Position numbers and translations under genes: made by a program. The notes below the pieces were generated by a model that saw only the letters and a program-made list of their open reading frames with translations, was not told the DNA's origin and ran no database searches. A stretch of DNA of 64,000 bases, taken from assembly GCF_947499695.1 (NCBI RefSeq), contig NZ_CANMPQ010000001.1, forward strand, positions 930,001 through 994,000, written 5' to 3'. This DNA is from an uncultured Allomuricauda sp. (GTDB lineage Bacteria > Bacteroidota > Bacteroidia > Flavobacteriales > Flavobacteriaceae). This document shows, piece by piece, positions 9,812-18,931 of this stretch (the first letter of the stretch is position 1; the number at the start of each line of letters is the position of its first letter).

Positions 9812-9896
9812 AGAACCCCCACCAACCTCTTTGTAGGTTGTGATGCAATGTTCATGTGGTTTAGTTGGTTATTTACGTTGGCGGGGGTTCTTTTTA
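9812..9896 (+). terminator. Long inverted repeat ending in a T-run, with a competing small hairpin
   Basis: AGAACCCCCACCAAC (9812-9826) pairs with GTTGGCGGGGGTTCT (9877-9891), 15 bases with one mismatch and a 50-base loop, followed directly by TTTT. Inside the left arm CAACCT (9823-9828) can instead pair with AGGTTG (9835-9840). No plus-strand gene ends upstream, so the structure ends a short leader or small RNA rather than a coding transcript. The two alternative folds resemble an attenuator, but I cannot identify a family. Confidence 0.5.
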
Positions 9897-9957
9897 ATTG
9901 TTCATCACCTTTTTGCTCATCTCTTCAAAGAAATGGAAAACTAAGTATCAAAAATTA

Positions 9958-9965
9958 TACTTTTG
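9958..9965 (+). promoter_or_regulatory. Candidate -7 element for rluF
   Basis: TACTTTTG fits TAnnTTTG. A transcript beginning about 7 bases later would exclude in-frame starts before 10005, which supports the ATG chosen for rluF. Confidence 0.45.
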
Positions 9966-10004
9966 AGGTGCATTGTAATCTTACCTTTAAACAATGCCTC
10001 CATT

Positions 10005-10727
10005 ATGAAGGAAACCAGAATCAACAAATACCTTAGTGAGGTAGGTTATTGCTCTCGAAGGGCTGCGGATAAACTTATTGACCAGGGAAGGGTTACCATA
10101 AACGGTAAGGTTCCAGAAATGGGGACCAAAGTCACTCCAACTGATGAAGTACGGGTTGACGGAGAGCTGATTTCTGAACCTAAAACCAAACCCGTCTATT
10201 TGGCATTCAACAAACCAGTCGGAATTGTGTGTACTACAGACACAAAGGTGGAAAAGGATAATATTATCGATTTCATCAATTATCCAAAACGGATTTTTCC
10301 AATAGGCAGACTGGACAAACCAAGTGAAGGTCTCATATTTATGACCAATGATGGGGATATCGTAAACAAGATACTACGAGCCAGAAATCACCATGAAAAG
10401 GAATATATTGTCACCGTTAATAAGCCCATTACCCCGGACTTTCTAAAGAAAATGCGTAATGGTGTGCCCATATTGGATACCGTAACCAGGAAATGTGAAG
10501 TAGAGCAGTTAGGGACAAATCAATTCAAAATCATTTTGACCCAAGGTTTAAACCGACAAATAAGAAGGATGTGCGAATACTTGGATTATAGGGTCAGGAA
10601 ACTAAAACGTGTTCGCATTATGAACGTTTCCCTTGATGTGCCCATGGGCAAATGGAGACATCTTACGCCAAAAGAACTTCAGGAAATCAATAGATTAGTG
10701 TCTAATTCCGCTAAAACGCATGATTAG
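10005..10727 (+). CDS. rluF: 23S rRNA pseudouridine synthase, RluF type
   Basis: Isomerises a uridine in helix 80/peptidyl-transferase-proximal 23S rRNA (U2604 in E. coli numbering; tRNA Tyr is a second target of the E. coli enzyme). 240 residues: an N-terminal S4 RNA-binding domain ([20 protein letters not shown]) and an RsuA/RluB-type catalytic domain with [10 protein letters not shown], catalytic Asp104, then HEKEYIVTV and the RluF-like tail [17 protein letters not shown] and [15 protein letters not shown]. The start at 10005 (MKETRINKY) is chosen because a -7 element lies at 9958-9965 and upstream in-frame codons do not resemble the family. It appears to be transcribed alone. Confidence 0.9.
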   Translation: MKETRINKYLSEVGYCSRRAADKLIDQGRVTINGKVPEMGTKVTPTDEVRVDGELISEPKTKPVYLAFNKPVGIVCTTDTKVEKDNIIDFINYPKRIFPIGRLDKPSEGLIFMTNDGDIVNKILRARNHHEKEYIVTVNKPITPDFLKKMRNGVPILDTVTRKCEVEQLGTNQFKIILTQGLNRQIRRMCEYLDYRVRKLKRVRIMNVSLDVPMGKWRHLTPKELQEINRLVSNSAKTHD

Positions 10728-10937
10728 GCAGCTTAACTCAAATACCTGTTGCCGGTTTTCTGTTATCGGTCAAAATGCATAAAAACATCGTCAACTGACA
10801 CAAGCACCCCCTTTAGATGTTAATAGAATAAAAATTATTCGATGAAATACCGTTTTTAATCGATATAATTCAAAAACTATGAAAAATTAATAGGTAATTC
10901 TCAAAAAACTTTCTTCAAATTTGTGATGTATTAACCC

Positions 10938-10946
10938 CCAAATCTA
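10938..10946 (+). promoter_or_regulatory. Leader motif CCAAATCTA six bases before ATG (copy 1)
   Basis: CCAAATCTA followed by exactly six bases and the ATG of the PD40 gene at 10953. The same 9-mer with the same spacing recurs at 12125 and 12426. Its function is unknown; it could be a translation-enhancing leader element. Confidence 0.45.
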
Positions 10947-10952
10947 TACATC

Positions 10953-11801
10953 ATGACACGTTCGCTAACTTACATTTTGACTCTATTTATTGGATTGTTT
11001 TACACAGCCCAAGCTACTGCTCAAAATCCTATGAAATTTGAAAACAAGGAAGAAACCATTAAGAGTGGCCATCTATCAACTATTGAAGGCTATATCCCTT
11101 CAATGTCCGTAACATTGGATGGTAAAACAGCTTATTTCAGTAAATCTAACGATCAAAAGCCCTTGTACGGAGTATTTTCAAAGAAAGAACGTATTTACGA
11201 GGTTTACCGAGCTGAAAAAATCAACGGTAAATGGGGTAATGTGACCAAACTAAACGTGTGTCCAAAATATGCTTCTGCCAAGCATCCTACAGTTTCTGAA
11301 GATGGTAAACGCCTTTTCTTTGCTTCCAACATGAGGGGAAGCTATGGAAAGTATGACATCTACGTAGCCGATATCAAATCTGACGGAAGTCTGGGTGTTT
11401 CCAAAAACCTTGGTCCCAAGGTTAATACCAAAGAAGACGAATTATACCCTAATATTTATAACGGTACCCTATTGTTCTTTGCTTCTGAGGGTCATGAAGG
11501 ATTCGGAGGCCTAGATCTTTATGCTACCCAGGTAACCCATAACAGACTTACCCCTTCTGTGAACCTTGGAAGTCATATTAACAGCAGTAGAGATGATTAT
11601 GCCATTCAACTTGATATTGATAAAGGAGAAAGTTATGTGGTTTCCAACAGAGGTCAAAATCATACCATTGAGCACGTAACTGTATCCTATAGAAGACAAT
11701 CTGTTGATGGCACGGCAATTGCCTACAACGATAAAAACCTTAGTGCAGCATTAAGCGCAAGAACTTCAAACAAGTACACCAGTACATCATATGAAGACTA
11801 A
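10953..11801 (+). CDS. Secreted PD40 (WD40-like) beta-propeller protein
   Basis: 282 residues with an Sec signal peptide (MTRSLTYILTLFIGLFYTAQATAQ). The mature part carries PD40/TolB-like blades: PSMSVTLDGKTAYFSKS, HPTVSEDGKRLFFASNMRGSYGKYDIYVADI, and LYPNIYNGTLLFFASEGHEGFGGLDLYAT. Flavobacteria often combine such blades with an OmpA domain next to PorP/SprF; here no OmpA domain follows, so this is a short, free periplasmic or exported version. The C-terminal 60 residues are polar and low in recognisable motifs. The gene stands alone with a terminator at 11951. The exact role is unknown; a scaffold or binding function is the usual inference for the fold. Confidence 0.8.
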   Translation: MTRSLTYILTLFIGLFYTAQATAQNPMKFENKEETIKSGHLSTIEGYIPSMSVTLDGKTAYFSKSNDQKPLYGVFSKKERIYEVYRAEKINGKWGNVTKLNVCPKYASAKHPTVSEDGKRLFFASNMRGSYGKYDIYVADIKSDGSLGVSKNLGPKVNTKEDELYPNIYNGTLLFFASEGHEGFGGLDLYATQVTHNRLTPSVNLGSHINSSRDDYAIQLDIDKGESYVVSNRGQNHTIEHVTVSYRRQSVDGTAIAYNDKNLSAALSARTSNKYTSTSYED

Positions 11802-11950
11802 TGATTTGGAACAAATTGGTCCGCTACCTGAGAATTATCTGATTTTGTCAAATACTGAACATTTTATAGAACTGTGATAAATTAATAAAGGGTAAATACA
11901 TTTTATCATAGAAAGGGTTGTATTATTTCATCCGGACTGATTTCAAGAAT

Positions 11951-11982
11951 AGGATGCTCCACAAGGGCATCCTATTTTTTTT
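11951..11982 (+). terminator. Intrinsic terminator after the PD40 gene
   Basis: Stem AGGATGC (11951-11957) with GCATCCT (11967-11973), nine-base loop, then A and eight T. It lies 150 bases past the PD40 stop codon. Confidence 0.75.
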
Positions 11983-12124
11983 ATGCATTGTTTTTCAGAT
12001 ACTTATAGTCTAAATCATATAATCTTTCGCGAAAATCGGAAAGTGCATTTGAACGAAAAAAACTACAAAAAGCACCTCTGAAAGAAAAAAAAACTTAATT
12101 TAATTTTTGAAATAATGCTAAACC

Positions 12125-12133
12125 CCAAATCTA
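12125..12133 (+). promoter_or_regulatory. Leader motif CCAAATCTA six bases before ATG (copy 2)
   Basis: Identical 9-mer and identical six-base spacing to the ATG of a 21-codon ORF at 12140. The flanks also resemble copy 1 (AACCCC before it, TCATGA after it), suggesting shared ancestry of the two leaders. Confidence 0.45.
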
Positions 12134-12139
12134 AAACTC

Positions 12140-12205
12140 ATGAAAAAAGCTACAGTTCTTCGTGTGAGATTCAGTCCCTTTTGTCAATCAAGGGTTCCTT
12201 TCTAG
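12140..12205 (+). CDS. 21-residue mini-ORF behind a conserved leader motif
   Basis: Reads MKKATVLRVRFSPFCQSRV plus PF and stop. It begins like a secreted-protein signal (MKK) but has no hydrophobic core. Because the leader copies that of the PD40 gene, it may be the stub of a decayed paralogue, a regulatory leader peptide for the downstream response regulator, or chance. Coding status is unproven. Confidence 0.3.
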   Translation: MKKATVLRVRFSPFCQSRVPF

Positions 12206-12240
12206 CACTCCAGAAACCTTTTCTAAACTATTATTGATTT

Positions 12241-12282
12241 AATCCTACTAAGGATTGTTATCAGCATGTCCAAATAGGACAT
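12241..12282 (+). promoter_or_regulatory. Two consecutive perfect hairpins upstream of the response regulator
   Basis: AATCCT/AGGATT (12241-12256, 4-base loop) and ATGTCC/GGACAT (12266-12282, 5-base loop). They lie 160-200 bases before the regulator's start. Either a structured 5' leader or, for the second, a dimeric protein site. Confidence 0.3.
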
Positions 12283-12425
12283 CGGTGAAGCTCATCATTG
12301 TTCCAAAATATTCTTTTGAAACACACCAGCTTTTCCCTTGTATCTCACTATTTGGATATGGACGACAGGATACGTTTTGCTTTGAACAAAACGAATGAAG
12401 GGCGAAAATGACAAAATCAGATAAT

Positions 12426-12434
12426 CCAAATCTA
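12426..12434 (+). promoter_or_regulatory. Leader motif CCAAATCTA six bases before ATG (copy 3)
   Basis: Third copy of the 9-mer, again exactly six bases before an ATG (12441, response regulator). The constant spacing decides the start codon there over the in-frame ATG at 12408. Confidence 0.45.
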
Positions 12435-12440
12435 GTAATT

Positions 12441-13085
12441 ATGAAAACTAACCCATTAAAAATTGTAATCATCGACAATGATGAAAATCTACACCCATTT
12501 TATCAACTTTATTTTAAGGATGAGCCTTTGTACGAATTGGTAGGCATTCATACCTCTGTGCACAAGTTTATATCCAATTCAAGAAGAACCAATCCAGACA
12601 TTGTTGTATCTGAGATTAATTTGCCCGGAATTTCTGGGATAGATGGAATTCAATATTTCATCGAACAAAACAAATCACCAAAAGTCTTGATGATCAGTCC
12701 GAAATGTAATTTTGAAGTTATAAAAGAAGCCTTTAAAATGGGAGCTGATGGATTTTTGTCCAAACCCTTGAACAAAAACCGATTCTTTCATGCATTGGAG
12801 GAACTGCATCAACATGGAGTAGTTTTGGAACATGATGTGGCCAGAAAAATCATCCACTCTTTCCAGATTAAAGCATTTGAAAGGTTTTCAAAAAAAGAAA
12901 ATCAAATCATAGAACTTTTTACCCAGGGGTATACTTATAAAATGATTGCCAACAAGCTTTGTGTTACCCCAAGTGCGATAAATTTTCACATTCAGAATAT
13001 TTATGTAAAGCTCAATGTAAATTCCAAATCAGAGGCTTTAAAAAAACTCCAGGAGATGGAAGTACGTCAATTGAATGCCGCGTAA
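12441..13085 (+). CDS. LuxR-type response regulator with Glu at the phospho-acceptor position
   Basis: 214 residues. An N-terminal receiver domain (LKIVIIDNDENLHPF; VVSEINLPGISGIDG; GADGFLSKPLN) and a C-terminal LuxR/GerE helix-turn-helix (FSKKENQIIELFTQGYTYKM, IANKLCVTPSAINFHIQNIY). The usual acceptor Asp in the xxxDxxLPG strand is replaced by Glu58, while the acidic pocket Asp12/Asp14 and the Lys of SKP are kept. Glu can mimic a phosphorylated Asp, so the protein may be permanently active or controlled in another way. No kinase gene is adjacent. Start 12441 follows the CCAAATCTA leader; the longer frame from 12408 is less likely. A strong terminator follows at 13111. Confidence 0.85.
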   Translation: MKTNPLKIVIIDNDENLHPFYQLYFKDEPLYELVGIHTSVHKFISNSRRTNPDIVVSEINLPGISGIDGIQYFIEQNKSPKVLMISPKCNFEVIKEAFKMGADGFLSKPLNKNRFFHALEELHQHGVVLEHDVARKIIHSFQIKAFERFSKKENQIIELFTQGYTYKMIANKLCVTPSAINFHIQNIYVKLNVNSKSEALKKLQEMEVRQLNAA

Positions 13086-13110
13086 ATCAAACATTTGTAA
13101 ATAAAAAAAA

Positions 13111-13134
13111 GCCCGCTAGTTGCGGGCTTTTTTT
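13111..13134. terminator. Bidirectional terminator between response regulator and dnaK
   Basis: GCCCGC (13111-13116) with GCGGGC (13122-13127), five-base loop CTAGT or close variants, A-run on the left and T-run on the right. It serves the convergent genes on either side. Confidence 0.85.
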
Positions 13135-13153
13135 ATTATATAAATTCCAGTGA

Positions 13154-15073
13154 TTACTTCACTTCTTCAAAATCTACGTCTTCAACGTTGTCACCTTCGG
13201 CAGAATCACTTCCTCCCGCCGCATCTTCCGCACCTGCTGTAGCATCGGTCCCATTGGCTTGTGCGGCATCCGCCTGGGCCTTGTACATCTCCTCAGAAGC
13301 TACTTTCCAAGCTTCGTTGATTTTCTCCAAAGCAGGCTCAATAACAACCACGTCCTTAGTTTCATAAGCCTTCTTCAGTTCTTCCAAAGCTTCTTCGATT
13401 GGCTTTTTCTTATCATCAGACAACTTATCCCCAAACTCCTTCAATTGTTTTTCTGTTTGGAAGATCATAGCATCTGCCTCATTCAATTTATCAGCAGTTT
13501 CCTTAGCTTTTTTATCCGATTCGGCATTTGCTTCAGCTTCTGCTTTCATTTTTTCGATTTCCTCCTCGGTCAAACCTGAAGAAGCTTCGATACGAATATC
13601 CTGAGTCTTGTTCGTAGCCTTGTCGGTTGCAGATACTTTAATGATACCATTTGCATCAATATCAAAGGTCACTTCAATTTGAGGTGTTCCTCTTGGCGCA
13701 GGTGGAATACCATCTAAATGGAATCTACCAATGGTTTTGTTATCCGCGGCCATAGGACGCTCTCCCTGCAATACATGGATTTCAACCGAAGGCTGATTAT
13801 CCGCTGCTGTAGAGAAAACCTGTGATTTTTTTGTTGGAATTGTGGTGTTCGCTTCAATTAATTTGGTGAACACACTACCCATAGTCTCGATTCCCAATGA
13901 AAGTGGGGTAACATCCAACAACAATACGTCTTTTACATCACCTGTCAATACACCACCTTGAATCGCAGCTCCAACGGCCACAACCTCATCTGGGTTAACT
14001 CCCTTGGAAGGCTTCTTTCCGAAAAACTTCTCAACTGCTTCTTGCACAGCTGGAATACGGGTAGAACCACCAACCAAAATAATCTCATCGATATCGCTTT
14101 TTGAAAGTCCGGCATTTTTTAGTGCTGTCTCGCAAGGCTCTATAGTTCTTTTTACCAAGTCATCTATCAATTGTTCAAACTTGGCTCTGCTCAAGGTTCT
14201 TACCAAGTGCTTAGGACCAGAGGCCGTTGCAGTAACATAAGGCAAGTTGATTTCGGTCTGCGCAGAAGAAGACAATTCAATCTTTGCTTTTTCAGCAGCT
14301 TCACGAAGTCTTTGCAATGCCATTGCATCTTCTCTTAGGTCCAGCTGTTCATCATTTTTGAATTCTTCAGCCAACCAATCAATAATTTTTTGATCTACAT
14401 CGTCACCACCTAAGTGTGTATCTCCATCTGTAGCCAATACTTCAAAAACACCATCGCCCAATTCCAAAATGGAAACATCATGCGTTCCTCCACCAAAATC
14501 GAAAACAACAATTTTTTGATCCGTATCTTTTTTGTCCATTCCGTAGGCCAAAGAAGCTGCAGTTGGTTCGTTGATAATTCTTTCAACGGTCAACCCTGCA
14601 ATCTCTCCGGCTTCTTTTGTAGCCTGACGCTGTGAGTCATTGAAGTACGCAGGAACCGTAATTACAGCTCGTGTAACATCTTGGCCCAAGTAATCCTCCG
14701 CCGTTTTCTTCATTTTTTGAAGAATCATTGCTGAAAGTTCTTGAGGTGTATATAAGCGTCCATCTATGTCAACCCTTGGGGTGTCATTGTCACCTTTCTC
14801 TACTTTGTAAGGAACGCGATCTGCTTCTTTTTTAGATTCAGAGAATTTATTTCCCATGAATCTTTTAATGGAATAAATGGTTTTATGTGGGTTTGTAACT
14901 GCCTGTCTTTTTGCAGGGTCACCTACCTTTATTTCTCCACCCTCCACAAATGCAATTACCGAAGGTGTTGTGCGTTTACCTTCTGCATTCGGTATTACTA
15001 CGGGCTCGTTACCCTCCATAACGGAGACGCAGGAGTTGGTCGTACCCAAGTCTATGCCTATAATTTTGCTCAT
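13154..15073 (-). CDS. dnaK: Molecular chaperone DnaK (Hsp70)
   Basis: ATP-driven cytosolic chaperone that cycles on unfolded clients with DnaJ and GrpE. 639 residues, full length. Nucleotide-binding motifs run in order: [52 protein letters not shown] and [13 protein letters not shown]; the linker [18 protein letters not shown] leads to the substrate-binding domain, and the tail ends in the acidic [11 protein letters not shown] typical of bacterial DnaK. No dnaJ or grpE gene adjoins it, so it is a single gene here, diverging from L-serine dehydratase. The upstream region contains a cluster of TGACA/TGTCA half-sites but no CIRCE element. Confidence 0.98.
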   Translation of the reverse strand: MSKIIGIDLGTTNSCVSVMEGNEPVVIPNAEGKRTTPSVIAFVEGGEIKVGDPAKRQAVTNPHKTIYSIKRFMGNKFSESKKEADRVPYKVEKGDNDTPRVDIDGRLYTPQELSAMILQKMKKTAEDYLGQDVTRAVITVPAYFNDSQRQATKEAGEIAGLTVERIINEPTAASLAYGMDKKDTDQKIVVFDFGGGTHDVSILELGDGVFEVLATDGDTHLGGDDVDQKIIDWLAEEFKNDEQLDLREDAMALQRLREAAEKAKIELSSSAQTEINLPYVTATASGPKHLVRTLSRAKFEQLIDDLVKRTIEPCETALKNAGLSKSDIDEIILVGGSTRIPAVQEAVEKFFGKKPSKGVNPDEVVAVGAAIQGGVLTGDVKDVLLLDVTPLSLGIETMGSVFTKLIEANTTIPTKKSQVFSTAADNQPSVEIHVLQGERPMAADNKTIGRFHLDGIPPAPRGTPQIEVTFDIDANGIIKVSATDKATNKTQDIRIEASSGLTEEEIEKMKAEAEANAESDKKAKETADKLNEADAMIFQTEKQLKEFGDKLSDDKKKPIEEALEELKKAYETKDVVVIEPALEKINEAWKVASEEMYKAQADAAQANGTDATAGAEDAAGGSDSAEGDNVEDVDFEEVK

Positions 15074-15126
15074 CGTATCTAAAGTTATATCTATTGAAAA
15101 TTCTATTATTAGTGTCGCTCTACCAA

Positions 15127-15168
15127 TGTCAATGATTATGCCATGACAAAGAATATGACAAGGTGTCA
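15127..15168. promoter_or_regulatory. Cluster of TGACA/TGTCA half-sites upstream of dnaK
   Basis: TGTCA 15127-15131, TGACA 15144-15148, TGACA 15156-15160 and TGTCA 15164-15168. The last two form TGACA-N3-TGTCA. The cluster lies 54-95 bases before the dnaK start, a plausible heat-shock promoter or repressor site. No match to CIRCE. Confidence 0.4.
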
Positions 15169-15272
15169 GCCAAAATCTGCTAAAAGATTAAATTAGTTTC
15201 GGTTTTTTTAGCCAGCTACATTGCCAATTTTATCTATTTTGGCTTTCCAAATTGAAAGGCTAAATCTTATTA

Positions 15273-16697
15273 ATGGAATGTATTAGTGTTTTTGATATGC
15301 TCAAAATTGGAGTGGGGCCTTCAAGCTCGCATACCCTGGGGCCTTGGAGAGCTGCTGAACGCTGGATTGGGGAATTGAAAGAACAGAACCTTTTTGATTC
15401 CGTTCATAAGATTGACGTGAACTTATATGGTTCGCTATCCTTGACAGGTAAAGGCCATGCTACCGATATTGCTGTGGTCATGGGTCTTTTGGGCACTGAT
15501 CCTGAAACCGTTCCTACGGAAAATATCGATTCCATTGTTGAACATATTAAATCTACCAAATCCCTTGACTTTGGTGGAATCCATAAAATCCCATTTGGGA
15601 TGGAGGAAAATATTCAATTCAAAAGAGAATTTCTTCCGTTCCATTCCAATGGCATGGAATTCACTGCTAGTTTCCAGGATGGAAGTTCACAAACGGAAAC
15701 TTATTATTCCATTGGTGGAGGTTTTGTGGTAAAGGAAGAGCGCACACATTCTGAGGCAAACAAGGCCACATTCAAAACCTTTCCCTATCCAATTAAAACG
15801 GGAGAAGAACTACTCTTTTATTGTAATGAGCAAAGCAAGTCCATATCAGAAATAGTTTTAGAAAACGAACGTTCGTTACGTTCGGATATTCAAATTGATT
15901 CAGAGCTCAACCGCATTTGGAATACCATGCTGGAATGTATGTATACAGGCTGTCATACTGAAGGTACATTACCTGGTGGTCTAAATGTGAAACGTAGGGC
16001 GTTTGACCTGCATGAAAAATTAAAGGGTTCACATCCCTACTCCAACCCACAAGAATGGTTAAGCAGCATTCGGGAAACAGAGGTCAAGTTTCGTCAAATT
16101 ATCAGGTGGGTAAGTTGCTTTGCGCTATCTGTAAATGAAGTAAATGCAGCCTTGGGCAGAGTGGTTACAGCACCCACAAATGGAAGTGCCGGGGTAATTC
16201 CTGCGGTTCTCATGTATTATTTGGTTATTGAAAATCATGATGGTGATTTTGAAGACATAAAACGATTTTTACTTGTTGCCGGAGAAATAGGAAGTATCTT
16301 TAAAAAAGGCGCTACAATTTCCGCTGCCATGGGAGGCTGTCAAGCTGAAATCGGAGTATCATCCGCCATGGCAGCGGGGGCGTTGACAGAATTAATGGGT
16401 GGAACCCCAGAACAAGTACTCATGGCCGCCGAAATTGCAATGGAGCATCATTTGGGATTGACTTGCGACCCCATTGGAGGATTAGTTCAAGTGCCCTGTA
16501 TAGAACGAAATGCTATGGGTGCCATAAAAGCGATCAATGCTGCAGAACTAGCTATGGATTCTGACCCTAGTGAGGCGAAGGTTCCGTTGGATAAAGTTGT
16601 CAATACCATGTGGGAAACCGCCAAAGACATGAACAGTAAGTACAAAGAAACTTCAGAAGGAGGTCTAGCAGTTGGGGTCTTTTTAAGTGATTGTTAA
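15273..16697 (+). CDS. sdaA: L-serine ammonia-lyase (iron-sulfur L-serine dehydratase)
   Basis: Deaminates L-serine to pyruvate and ammonia using a [4Fe-4S] cluster. 474 residues, the single-chain form with fused beta (N-terminal) and alpha (C-terminal) domains. The N-terminus has [21 protein letters not shown], diagnostic for the family. The catalytic part has [35 protein letters not shown] with Cys356, and [20 protein letters not shown] with Cys398 and Cys409, the likely cluster ligands. The VF530-type gene begins 20 bases downstream. Diverges from dnaK. The assignment is certain; the sdaA/sdaB naming is conventional. Confidence 0.95.
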   Translation: MECISVFDMLKIGVGPSSSHTLGPWRAAERWIGELKEQNLFDSVHKIDVNLYGSLSLTGKGHATDIAVVMGLLGTDPETVPTENIDSIVEHIKSTKSLDFGGIHKIPFGMEENIQFKREFLPFHSNGMEFTASFQDGSSQTETYYSIGGGFVVKEERTHSEANKATFKTFPYPIKTGEELLFYCNEQSKSISEIVLENERSLRSDIQIDSELNRIWNTMLECMYTGCHTEGTLPGGLNVKRRAFDLHEKLKGSHPYSNPQEWLSSIRETEVKFRQIIRWVSCFALSVNEVNAALGRVVTAPTNGSAGVIPAVLMYYLVIENHDGDFEDIKRFLLVAGEIGSIFKKGATISAAMGGCQAEIGVSSAMAAGALTELMGGTPEQVLMAAEIAMEHHLGLTCDPIGGLVQVPCIERNAMGAIKAINAAELAMDSDPSEAKVPLDKVVNTMWETAKDMNSKYKETSEGGLAVGVFLSDC

Positions 16698-16717
16698 CAA
16701 AACTATCAAGTAATTTT

Positions 16718-16969
16718 ATGGCCTCATCTGGTAATCCTAAACAATCGCAACCCAACAATCCATTGCATGGCGTAAAACTGGTTGATATCCTAGAATTACT
16801 GCAAGAGCATTATGGATGGGAAGAAATGGCGCAAAGAATCAACATCAACTGTTTTAAAAAAGACCCTTCTATCAAATCTAGTCTTAAGTTTTTAAGAAGA
16901 ACTCCCTGGGCCAGGGATAAGGTGGAAAAACTTTATCTTCAATTAATGACTGGGAAAGGACGACCGTAA
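16718..16969 (+). CDS. VF530 (DUF2132) family small DNA-binding-like protein
   Basis: 83 residues, no signal peptide. The core [40 protein letters not shown] and [20 protein letters not shown] is the VF530 family, a compact helical fold with structural resemblance to SAP/DNA-binding modules; its cellular role is unknown. The ATG at 16718 is preferred over a TTG at 16691 that overlaps the serine dehydratase stop and adds residues foreign to the family. Probably cotranscribed with sdaA, although no functional link is evident. Confidence 0.85.
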   Translation: MASSGNPKQSQPNNPLHGVKLVDILELLQEHYGWEEMAQRININCFKKDPSIKSSLKFLRRTPWARDKVEKLYLQLMTGKGRP

Positions 16970-17199
16970 TACTTCCCAAAATACATCAAAACAAGCCGCC
17001 TATACAATAATCAGATTCAGGTACCCTTTCTTTTAGTACCTTAGCATTTGATTAGCAGCAAATTATCACAAAAGTATTTATTCTAAAATGTTGATGTGAA
17101 AATACGTTTTTAAGGCATTGGCCTTTTGAATGATTCTGTTCTCCCACACAAATTTGCCAATCAGCATATAAAAGTAGAAAACCTGACAACTAGAATATT

Positions 17200-18930
17200 A
17201 TGAAAACCAAATTAAGCTTGGCCGTTGCGGTTCTAGCGTTATTAACAGCAGTCCACTTTTTGACTAAAAACAAGTCTCAAAGTACATTAAAGAATCAACA
17301 ACGTGCGTCCTTTAGTTTCATCAAGTGCACACCAACAACTTATTTATTGGAAGTAGTGGACTCCACGCAGCAAATTGCCCCACTTTTTGAGAATTTGGGG
17401 AATCTGACTTACGCCATTACAACCAACAACGAAAGAGCACAAATGTTCTTTGACCAGGGCCTGAGACTCACCTATGCGTTTAATCATGCAGAGGCCCATA
17501 GGTCTTTTATGGAAGCATCTCGTTTAGACCCTACTTCGGCCATGACTTTTTGGGGCCAGGCTTATGCCCTGGGCCCAAATATAAACGACCCTTTGCCTCC
17601 CGAAGATCGCAAAATAAAAACCAATGAGGCCTTGGCGAAAGCCAAAAGTCTTTCTTCAACCGCAACAGCTAAAGAGAAGGCTCTGATTACGGCCTTAACA
17701 GCGCGCTATAGTGAAGACCTCACAAAAGACGTTCCAGAACTTAATATGGCCTATATGCATGCAATGGCCAAAGTGTTGGAACAATTTCCAAACGATGCCG
17801 ATGTACAAATACTGTATGCCGCTTCCGTAATGAACACAGTCCCATGGAATTATTGGGATGAAAATGGAGACCCTTCCCCCAATATTCCAGAAGCTAAAGC
17901 CGCGCTTGAAAAAGCAATGGAAATCAATCCAAATAATCCAGGAGCCCATCACTACTATATCCATATGGTAGAGTTGCCTAAACCGGACCTAGGAGTTGCC
18001 AGTGCTGATAAATTAGGAACTCTTATGCCAGCAGCAGGACATTTGGTTCATATGCCTTCGCATATCTATATTCGGGTAGGGCGTTATTTAGATGCAGTTA
18101 AAGCAAATCAAAATGCAATTTTAGCCGATGAAGACTATATTTCACAATGCTATTCACAAGGCTTATATCCTTTAGGATATTATCCACATAATATTCATTT
18201 TCTATGGTCCGCAGCCAGTTTATTGGGAAATAGTGATGTAGCGATTGATGCAGCAAAGAAAACTGCTGAAAAAGTACCTGTGGGTGAGTTTATAACCATG
18301 CCTTTTCTCCAAGATTTCGCATCCACTCCAATGTTGGCCTATACCAGATTTGGAAAATGGAATGAAATCTTGACTATCCCTGCTCCCAATAAGGATATCA
18401 AACACCTCAACTTAATACGCCATTATGCCAGAGGAATGGCCTTCATCAGAAAAGGAAATGCCAAAGAAGCCCAAGAAGAGTTGGAAGCAATCGAAGCTTT
18501 AAAAAATGATCCTGAATTGGAAACTTTGGTCGCAACTGCACAAAATCCATCTATCAATTCGGCGAAAATCGCCTATGAAGTGGTTGCTGGAGAGCTTGCT
18601 GCATTGAATGGTAATTCTGCAAAAGCTATTGAACATCTAACCAACGCCGTGACTTATGAAGACGAACTTACTTACACAGAACCAGCAGCATGGCATATCC
18701 CAACACGACAAAACCTAGGCGCCGTTTTAATGAAAGCCAAAGAATATGAGGAAGCAGAAAAAGTGTATCGAGAGGATTTGAAGGTATTACGCCAAAATGG
18801 ATGGTCATTAATGGGATTATATAACAGTTTGAGTGCCCAAGGGAAATCAGATGAAGCCAAAGTTGTAAAAGAGGAATTTGATCAGGCTTGGGAACATGCC
18901 GATTTGAATATTACAACATCAGTATTGTAA
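17200..18930 (+). CDS. Membrane-anchored TPR protein with His/Met-rich motifs
   Basis: 576 residues. One N-terminal hydrophobic segment (residues 5-20) suggests export with an anchor or a signal peptide. From about residue 85 come TPR-like helical repeats (FNHAEAHRSFMEASRLDP; KAALEKAMEINPNNPGA; KEYEEAEKVYREDL). Between them lie conserved-looking His/Met clusters: His250, His251, His255, Met256; His281, His284, Met285, His288; His330 and His333. The next gene, encoding a SCO-type copper protein, starts 1 base after this stop, so the pair is almost certainly one operon. A metal-related role is inferred from these two facts; the exact function is unknown. No cytochrome or CXXCH motif is present. 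Confidence 0.75.
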   Translation: MKTKLSLAVAVLALLTAVHFLTKNKSQSTLKNQQRASFSFIKCTPTTYLLEVVDSTQQIAPLFENLGNLTYAITTNNERAQMFFDQGLRLTYAFNHAEAHRSFMEASRLDPTSAMTFWGQAYALGPNINDPLPPEDRKIKTNEALAKAKSLSSTATAKEKALITALTARYSEDLTKDVPELNMAYMHAMAKVLEQFPNDADVQILYAASVMNTVPWNYWDENGDPSPNIPEAKAALEKAMEINPNNPGAHHYYIHMVELPKPDLGVASADKLGTLMPAAGHLVHMPSHIYIRVGRYLDAVKANQNAILADEDYISQCYSQGLYPLGYYPHNIHFLWSAASLLGNSDVAIDAAKKTAEKVPVGEFITMPFLQDFASTPMLAYTRFGKWNEILTIPAPNKDIKHLNLIRHYARGMAFIRKGNAKEAQEELEAIEALKNDPELETLVATAQNPSINSAKIAYEVVAGELAALNGNSAKAIEHLTNAVTYEDELTYTEPAAWHIPTRQNLGAVLMKAKEYEEAEKVYREDLKVLRQNGWSLMGLYNSLSAQGKSDEAKVVKEEFDQAWEHADLNITTSVL

Positions 18931-18931
18931 G

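Larger units (their letters stand above)
11802..12440. other. Gene-poor leader region with terminator, mini-ORF and hairpins
   Basis: About 640 bases between the PD40 gene and a response regulator. I see a terminator (11951-11982), a 21-codon ORF with a conserved-looking leader (12140-12205), two perfect 6-base-stem hairpins (12241-12256, 12266-12282) and two copies of CCAAATCTA. A 76-codon minus-strand frame at 12248-12478 has no family features and is not called. Confidence 0.5.

Noticed and set aside
9812-9896. Inverted repeat as the end of an insertion sequence
   Set aside because: No transposase gene, no flanking direct repeat, and the two arms are only 50 bases apart; a hairpin is the simpler reading.
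12248-12478. Minus-strand 76-codon frame in the gene-poor region
   Set aside because: Overlaps the start of the response regulator antisense; composition and lack of motifs suggest chance.
15074-15272. CIRCE (HrcA) operator upstream of dnaK
   Set aside because: No TTAGCACTC/GAGTGCTAA pair is present; only TGACA-type half-sites are seen.
16970-17199. GGTAC/GTACC hairpin as terminator after the VF530 gene
   Set aside because: Only a five-base stem with a poor T-run; too weak to call.
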